Part shown: positions 5,388-9,172 of the stretch, piece by piece | Numbering within the stretch: position 1 is the first letter of the stretch | Layout of the letters: every line of letters begins with the position of its first letter | Origin: Bacillota bacterium | GTDB lineage: Bacteria > Bacillota > Bacilli > Bacillales_B > DSM-18226 | DNA length: 9,172 nt | NCBI GenBank assembly: GCA_030705665.1 | Contig: JAUZQA010000128.1 | Coordinates: 1 to 9,172 of the forward strand | Reading direction: 5' to 3' | Notes under the pieces: model-generated | Told to the model about the DNA's origin: nothing | Databases searched by the model: none | The model's input: the letters and a program-made list of their open reading frames with translations, nothing else | Program-made: the position numbers and the translations under genes

Positions 5388-7550
5388 TTGCTGCAAAATC
5401 TAGGAGAAACTGTATTTCGAAAACGGAAATGGGTACTCTCGATATGGGTAGTAATTATAGCAGTGTTAGCATTTTTTGCTTTAAAGCTGCCGACTGTTCT
5501 TAGTGGAAATGGCTTCGAGTATCAAGGCGAATACAAACAGACAAAAGGATTATTAGAAAAAGACTTCCGACAGCCAAAATCATCCATTATCCTCTTATTC
5601 CATCATGATAAACAAATAAATGATCATGTATGGAAAAAATTCGTTGAAGATACATTTAAAAACATAAAAGGGATTAAAAGTATAAAAACCATTACCACAC
5701 CCTTCGGTCATGAAGGAATGATGAAGGATCAGTATGCCTATGGTATTCTCGCCTTTGATAAAGGATCAGAAAACCTTGGTAAAGAAATTAATTGGTTACG
5801 TTCAAAGTTAAAAAATAAATCGGGTCTCACAGTCACAATGACCGGAGAGCCTGTAATCGTTCAGGACCTGAATAAGGCCAGCCAGGAAGATTTAGCAAAG
5901 GCGGAAATGATTGGGCTGCCGATTGCCTTACTCGTATTGGTTCTCGCCTTTGGCGGGGTAGTAGCTGCAGCAGTCCCGCTTATTATTGGAGTTGTTTCAA
6001 TCCTATCGACGATGGGAATTGTCTATTTTTATAGCTTTCATTCCCATTTATCCATTTTTATTTTGAATATCATTCCAATGATTGGGTTAGCGCTTAGTAT
6101 TGACTTTGCCCTTCTCTTAATTAATCGCTTCAAGGAAGAAATAAATAAAAATACACTTCATGACGCCATTCAAATAACAGTATCGACCGCTGGCCGTTCC
6201 ATTATTTTTTCTGGACTTTGCGTTTTTATTGGCTTATCAGGTTTGTTATTTATCAAAATTGATATTTTTCAAAATGTCGCTTTAGGAGGAATGACGGTCG
6301 TTTTTGTCTCTGCCCTTACAGCTATTACCTTTCTTCCCGCGCTTTTGTCAGTTATGGGACACAAGATCAACAAATTTAGCTTGTTTCGAATCAAGGATAC
6401 TCCTTCATCCTTTTGGCATTCCTTTGCCATATATGTGATGAAAAGACCTGTTTTGATGACAATAACTGCTCTATTCATCCTTCTTGCAGGTCTAATTCCT
6501 GCAAGGGATATGAATTTAAAAATCCCAGGTATTGATTCGTTACCGGAAAACTATTCCTCAAGAATGGCTTATGAAACATTTAAGGACAAGTTTATCCCTA
6601 GTGGAAAAGTTGATGAGAAAAAAGTCGTGATGGTCATACAGTCCAAAGGAAAAATGCAGGATCCGGCCAATCTAGAAAAGGCTTTTCAATTGATTAATAA
6701 ACTAAAAAAAGATGGTCTTGTGCATCAGGTTGATTCCCTGTTTTCGGCCACAAAAACAAACGCCAGCCAGCTTACACAGCTAATTACATATGGGAACAAG
6801 CAACAACTTGCTCCATTATTAGATTATTATGTCAGGGATAACAAAATGATGGTTGAAACCTATTTAAAAACTGGAAATAGTGCACAAGATCGAGAATGGG
6901 TAAGAGATTGGGCAAATAAGGGCCTGCCATTAAAGACCTATTTTGGCGGTCAAATCAAGTTTGAACAAGAAATTTTTGATGAAATTTTTAACAAGGCCCC
7001 ACACGGACTTTTATTGATTTTTCTTACAACCTTTATCATTTTAATGGCAGCTTTTCGTTCTTTATTGATTCCGTTAAAAGCCATCTTGATGAATATTTTG
7101 AGTCTTAGTTGTACATTTGGAATTGTTGTATGGGTCTACCAGCAGGGCCACTTTGGAATAAAGCCTGTGGATATTGCCCTTATTCTGCCGGTATTTGTGT
7201 TTAGCCTTGTGTTTGGCTTGTCAATGGATTATGAAGTTTTCTTGATATCCAGGATTCAAGAATTTTATTTAAATACAGGTGACAATAGTTTTGCCACAGT
7301 GTCAGGATTGACCTATACAAGTAAAATTATCACTTCAGCTGCGGCGATCATGATTGTTGTCACTGGGGCATTTGCTTTTACCGGTGTTATGCCAGTTAAA
7401 CAACTTGGTGTTGGCATTGCGACAGCTATCTTCATAGATGCTTCCATTGTTCGAATGGTGCTGGTCCCTGCATTAATGAAACTGCTGGGTGATTGGAATT
7501 GGTGGTTTTTCGGGATTAAAGCCAAACAAAAAGAGAAAAAGCCAGCTTGA
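5388..7550 (+). CDS. MMPL family RND-type transporter (YdfJ-like)
   Basis: A 720-residue inner-membrane exporter of the MMPL branch of the RND superfamily; known members export lipids or hydrophobic compounds using the proton gradient. The layout is the standard duplication: one helix near residues 15-33, an extracytoplasmic loop to about 170, five helices (about 175-325), then a helix near 355-372, a second loop (about 375-535) and five more helices (about 540-700). The proton-relay positions are G-L-A-L-S-I-D-F (D239) and F-G-L-S-M-D-Y (D614); the first half has Asp-Phe where many relatives have Asp-Tyr. The tail ends W-N-W-W-F-F-G plus a lysine-rich stretch. Start: TTG 5388 by the ribosome binding site at 5372-5379 (TTG 5385 is possible; ATG 5361 is unlikely). 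No TetR- or MarR-type regulator gene adjoins it, so the substrate cannot be guessed. Monocistronic. Confidence 0.92.
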   Translation: MLQNLGETVFRKRKWVLSIWVVIIAVLAFFALKLPTVLSGNGFEYQGEYKQTKGLLEKDFRQPKSSIILLFHHDKQINDHVWKKFVEDTFKNIKGIKSIKTITTPFGHEGMMKDQYAYGILAFDKGSENLGKEINWLRSKLKNKSGLTVTMTGEPVIVQDLNKASQEDLAKAEMIGLPIALLVLVLAFGGVVAAAVPLIIGVVSILSTMGIVYFYSFHSHLSIFILNIIPMIGLALSIDFALLLINRFKEEINKNTLHDAIQITVSTAGRSIIFSGLCVFIGLSGLLFIKIDIFQNVALGGMTVVFVSALTAITFLPALLSVMGHKINKFSLFRIKDTPSSFWHSFAIYVMKRPVLMTITALFILLAGLIPARDMNLKIPGIDSLPENYSSRMAYETFKDKFIPSGKVDEKKVVMVIQSKGKMQDPANLEKAFQLINKLKKDGLVHQVDSLFSATKTNASQLTQLITYGNKQQLAPLLDYYVRDNKMMVETYLKTGNSAQDREWVRDWANKGLPLKTYFGGQIKFEQEIFDEIFNKAPHGLLLIFLTTFIILMAAFRSLLIPLKAILMNILSLSCTFGIVVWVYQQGHFGIKPVDIALILPVFVFSLVFGLSMDYEVFLISRIQEFYLNTGDNSFATVSGLTYTSKIITSAAAIMIVVTGAFAFTGVMPVKQLGVGIATAIFIDASIVRMVLVPALMKLLGDWNWWFFGIKAKQKEKKPA

Positions 7551-7561
7551 TCGCTGGCTTT
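7535..7561 (-). terminator. Shared hairpin at the convergent MMPL and cupin gene ends
   Basis: AAAGCCAGC (7538-7546) pairs with GCTGGCTTT (7553-7561) over a 6-nt loop. On the minus strand TTTTTCTC follows, giving a good terminator for the cupin gene; on the plus strand only a short CTTT-AAATATCTTTT follows. The hairpin contains the MMPL stop codon and most of the cupin stop codon, and its T-run is read as lysine codons of the MMPL tail. Confidence 0.75.
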
Positions 7562-7901
7562 AAATATCTTTTGCATATTCTTGATTTGGCACTTTGCTGA
7601 TTACAACATACAAGCTGACAGGCTCACTTCCGCTGTTTGTAAATGCCAGTTCTTCTTTATCACTTGTGTGAGTTAAATCCGATGCTGTCACTTCTGTCTC
7701 TTTTCCATCAATGATGATCGTTCCATTTCCGTTTAAAACGAAAAGATAAACCTCTGCCCCTGGATGCTTATGAGCGGGAAGTTTTTGTCCAGGCATAAAG
7801 TTCAGAACAAATGCTGTACTTTCTCCATTATTAAAAATGACTCTTTTTGTGAATTTTTCCTCACTATATTCTTGGTAGGCTTTAACGGATTGCATTTGCA
7901 T
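7560..7901 (-). CDS. Small single-domain cupin protein
   Basis: A 113-residue cupin. Motif 1 is clear: G-x5-H-x-H-x3-E-x6-G from G38, with probable metal ligands His44, His46 and Glu50. The second cupin motif (about 73-92, S-D-L-T then A-F-T-N-S-G) lacks the usual histidine ligand, so the metal site has three protein ligands at most, or metal is absent. The family covers dioxygenases, isomerases, sugar-binding and regulatory proteins; no substrate can be named. Start: ATG 7901 with AGGAGG 9 nt upstream (7911-7916). The frame stays open to ATG 7958, but that would place the ribosome binding site, the -10 and part of the operator inside the gene. The promoter carries a Fur-like box, suggesting iron or redox control. 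Convergent with the MMPL gene, ends 9 nt apart. Confidence 0.88.
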   Translation of the reverse strand: MQMQSVKAYQEYSEEKFTKRVIFNNGESTAFVLNFMPGQKLPAHKHPGAEVYLFVLNGNGTIIIDGKETEVTASDLTHTSDKEELAFTNSGSEPVSLYVVISKVPNQEYAKDI

Positions 7902-7910
7902 GATGAATTT

Positions 7911-7916
7911 CCTCCT
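7911..7916 (-). promoter_or_regulatory. Ribosome binding site deciding the cupin start
   Basis: AGGAGG on the minus strand, 9 nt before ATG 7901. It excludes the longer in-frame start at 7958. Confidence 0.85.
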
Positions 7917-7934
7917 AATTACTTGATTGATTTC

Positions 7935-7960
7935 ATTATAATTGAAAACGATTATCAATT
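7935..7960 (-). promoter_or_regulatory. Fur-like operator overlapping the cupin gene promoter
   Basis: TGAAAACGATTATCA (7943-7957) matches the Fur 7-1-7 box TGATAAT-N-ATTATCA at 12 of 14 defined positions, and the symmetry extends to AATTGA/TCAATT at 7940-7960. On the minus strand a perfect -10, TATAAT (complement of 7935-7940), adjoins the box, so the box fills the spacer; the -35 is poor. Bound Fur would block the promoter. Other regulators fit less well: PerR and Zur boxes differ in the outer bases, and a CcpA cre site would need one base less. Confidence 0.6.
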
Positions 7961-8016
7961 AAGTGCATTGAATCACACTTTATTTATTTTGTGTTAACTA
8001 TTTTGGATTATGTACT

Positions 8017-8070
8017 TCAAAAGGCCCAAGCCAAACGCAACAGCAAAAAAGTTTCTGCTAAAGCATCCAT
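8017..8070 (-). CDS. Possible 17-residue micro-ORF within the long-loop hairpin
   Basis: ATG 8070 to TGA 8017 on the minus strand encodes MDALAETFLLLRLAWAF, a hydrophobic peptide. AAAGG lies 8 nt before the ATG but would be partly buried in the hairpin stem. The ORF occupies the loop and left arm of the hairpin at 8019-8087. It may be chance; reported because its limits nearly coincide with those of the structure. Confidence 0.15.
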   Translation of the reverse strand: MDALAETFLLLRLAWAF

Positions 8071-8087
8071 GGCTTAGGCCTTTTTTT
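8019..8087. terminator. Long-loop hairpin behind the oxidoreductase genes
   Basis: AAAAGGCCCAAGCC (8019-8032) pairs with GGCTTAGGCCTTTT (8071-8084): 14 bp with one mismatch. The 38-nt loop contains a smaller AGCA/TGCT pair. The gamma-subunit stop codon lies at the edge of the stem (8086-8088), so it is the likely 3' end of that operon, although the minus-strand T-run is only TTTT. The plus-strand T-run (T7) is stronger, yet no plus-strand gene ends here. The loop is far longer than in a normal terminator. Confidence 0.6.
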
Positions 8088-8634
8088 AAGATATATGTTC
8101 AAGGACAAACGAAGAGCCCTTTTCTAAAGCTTTAATATTTAATTCGATTAAATGATTTTTTTCTGGTGACAACACTTTATTTAAAGACTGAACCACGGAA
8201 TGCAATGAAATGAATGGAACGTTGGCTAAATATGTTCCGAGTAAAATCATATTGGCTACTTTTGAATTTCCTAACTCATTTGCCTCATGAGTGGCCTTTA
8301 CTTCAATGACCTTAATATCTTTTCGTGCGGTTACTCGGGTAACCAATGATGAATTAAGTATGAGTAATCCTCCCGGCCGAATTTTCGGTTCGAATTTTTC
8401 AAATGAAGGATTATTCAAGATAATGGCTGTTGACGGTCTCGAAACAACTGGTGAACCTACAGGCTCATCACTTACCACAATCGCACAGTTTGCTGTGCCT
8501 CCTCTTTGTTCCGGGCCATATGAAGGAAGCCAGGAAACATGTTTTCCTTCCAGCATTCCTGCGTAGGCAAGTAGCTGTCCCATTGACATTACCCCTTGAC
8601 CGCCAAACCCAGCTATAATGATTTCCTCGAGCAT
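8086..8634 (-). CDS. 2-oxoacid:ferredoxin oxidoreductase, gamma-type subunit
   Basis: A 182-residue gamma-domain subunit of the pyruvate/2-ketoglutarate/2-ketoisovalerate:ferredoxin oxidoreductase family. The glycine-rich start G-F-G-G-Q-G-V-M-S-M-G (9-19) and S-Y-G-P-E-Q-R-G-G-T-A-N-C (38-50) are the family hallmarks. The complex oxidatively decarboxylates a 2-oxoacid with CoA to acyl-CoA, passing electrons to ferredoxin; this subunit helps hold the CoA and the subunit interfaces. It starts 2 nt after the stop codon of the TPP subunit; its GGAGG lies in the end of that gene, so translation is coupled. Which 2-oxoacid is used cannot be told from this part; the alpha and ferredoxin subunits should lie beyond the right edge. 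A long-loop hairpin follows the stop codon. Confidence 0.93.
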   Translation of the reverse strand: MLEEIIIAGFGGQGVMSMGQLLAYAGMLEGKHVSWLPSYGPEQRGGTANCAIVVSDEPVGSPVVSRPSTAIILNNPSFEKFEPKIRPGGLLILNSSLVTRVTARKDIKVIEVKATHEANELGNSKVANMILLGTYLANVPFISLHSVVQSLNKVLSPEKNHLIELNIKALEKGSSFVLEHIS

Positions 8635-8636
8635 CC

Positions 8637-9172
8637 CTAATCCCTCCTTTTATTTTTGTAAACACCCAGAGGATAAACTGGCATCATCTGATCCTTAACC
8701 CATTGGAATGATTCTTGAGGGGAAAGACCCCAGTTTGTCGGACAGGTTGCCAACACTTCAATCAACGAAAATCCCAGCTTGTTTTGCTGCACTTCAAACG
8801 CTGTTCGGATCGCTTTTTTTGCTTTCATAATGTGCGGAACGTCATGGAGAGAAACTCTTTCAATGTATGCTGCTCCATCTAATGTGGCAAGCATTTCACA
8901 GATTCTGATTGGGAAACCTTGGACACTCTCGTCACGGCCATATGGAGATGTTGCCGTTTTTTGACCAATTAGCGTAGTCGGTGCCATTTGCCCACCGGTC
9001 ATTCCGTAAATCGCATTATTTACAAAAATAACGGTAATCTTCTCTCCTCTCGCCGCTGCATGAATCACTTCACTCATTCCAATCGAAGCGAGGTCGCCAT
9101 CTCCTTGATAAGTAAAGACAAATCGATCAGGCAAGGCCCGTTTTACCCCCGTTGCCACAGCGGGTGCCCGTC
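8637..9172 (-). CDS. 2-oxoacid:ferredoxin oxidoreductase, TPP-binding beta subunit (5' end missing)
   Basis: Partial gene: the frame is open to the window edge, reading [12 protein letters not shown] ahead of the TPP domain, so the GTG at 9158 is an internal valine and not the start. The TPP/Mg site is plain: G-D-G-D-L-A-S-I-G, then [11 protein letters not shown] about 27 residues on, the Por/Kor/Vor form of the GDG-x(n)-NN motif. The C-terminal part includes [11 protein letters not shown] and ends in a basic tail. The subunit binds thiamine diphosphate and carries out the decarboxylation. 178 complete codons are visible of a usual 250-290. It precedes the gamma gene by 2 nt. The four-part clostridial/archaeal-type arrangement (separate subunits, not a fused PFOR) is apparent; VorA/KorB/PorB assignment is open. 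Confidence 0.93.
   Translation of the reverse strand, partial: RAPAVATGVKRALPDRFVFTYQGDGDLASIGMSEVIHAAARGEKITVIFVNNAIYGMTGGQMAPTTLIGQKTATSPYGRDESVQGFPIRICEMLATLDGAAYIERVSLHDVPHIMKAKKAIRTAFEVQQNKLGFSLIEVLATCPTNWGLSPQESFQWVKDQMMPVYPLGVYKNKRRD

Noticed and set aside
7943..7957. CcpA cre site reading of the box upstream of the cupin gene
   Set aside because: The first half fits (TGAAAACG), but the second half is one base too long, and the symmetry centres on a single base as in Fur boxes.

Overview
The window looks like chromosomal DNA from a low-GC Gram-positive bacterium of the Bacillaceae (Bacillus in the wide sense). Base composition is AT-rich, most genes have strong GGAGG-type ribosome binding sites, some starts are TTG or GTG, Rho-independent terminators separate nearly every transcription unit, and several proteins resemble B. 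subtilis counterparts (YkaA/Pit, Cdd, DeoC, YxlJ-like glycosylase, YdfJ-like MMPL). No mobile element, CRISPR array, tRNA or rRNA is visible.

Layout from left to right. (1) The 5' part of a GlsB/YeaQ/YmgE small membrane protein gene leaves the window on the minus strand (1-112). A 335-bp gap (113-447) follows, holding palindromes and a terminator-like hairpin. (2) A plus-strand phosphate operon: a DUF47/PhoU-like protein and a PiT-family phosphate transporter (448-2075), ending in a terminator. (3) Minus-strand proC (proline synthesis) diverges from a plus-strand 3-methyladenine DNA glycosylase gene across a 46-bp gap that contains a perfect 12-bp palindrome. (4) A degenerate 52-bp tandem repeat lies behind the glycosylase gene (about 3604-3811). 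(5) A minus-strand operon deoC - xapX-type small membrane protein - cdd (5156 down to 3854) for pyrimidine deoxynucleoside salvage and catabolism; the 55-residue XapX-type gene is easily overlooked. (6) A plus-strand MMPL/RND-type exporter gene (5388-7550) converges on a minus-strand single-domain cupin gene (7560-7901), and the two 3' ends share one hairpin. The cupin promoter carries a Fur-like operator. (7) A minus-strand pair for the gamma and TPP-binding beta subunits of a 2-oxoacid:ferredoxin oxidoreductase runs off the right edge; behind it stands an unusual long-loop hairpin that contains a 17-codon micro-ORF.

The genes are mostly housekeeping: phosphate uptake, proline synthesis, base-excision repair, deoxyribonucleoside breakdown (cytidine/deoxycytidine deamination by Cdd; deoxyribose-5-phosphate cleavage by DeoC to acetaldehyde and glyceraldehyde-3-phosphate) and ferredoxin-linked 2-oxoacid oxidation. 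I see no clearly new multi-gene system. The points most worth a second look are non-coding: the 52-bp repeat, the Fur-like operator at the cupin gene, the long-loop hairpin with its micro-ORF, and the unexplained hairpins in 113-447.
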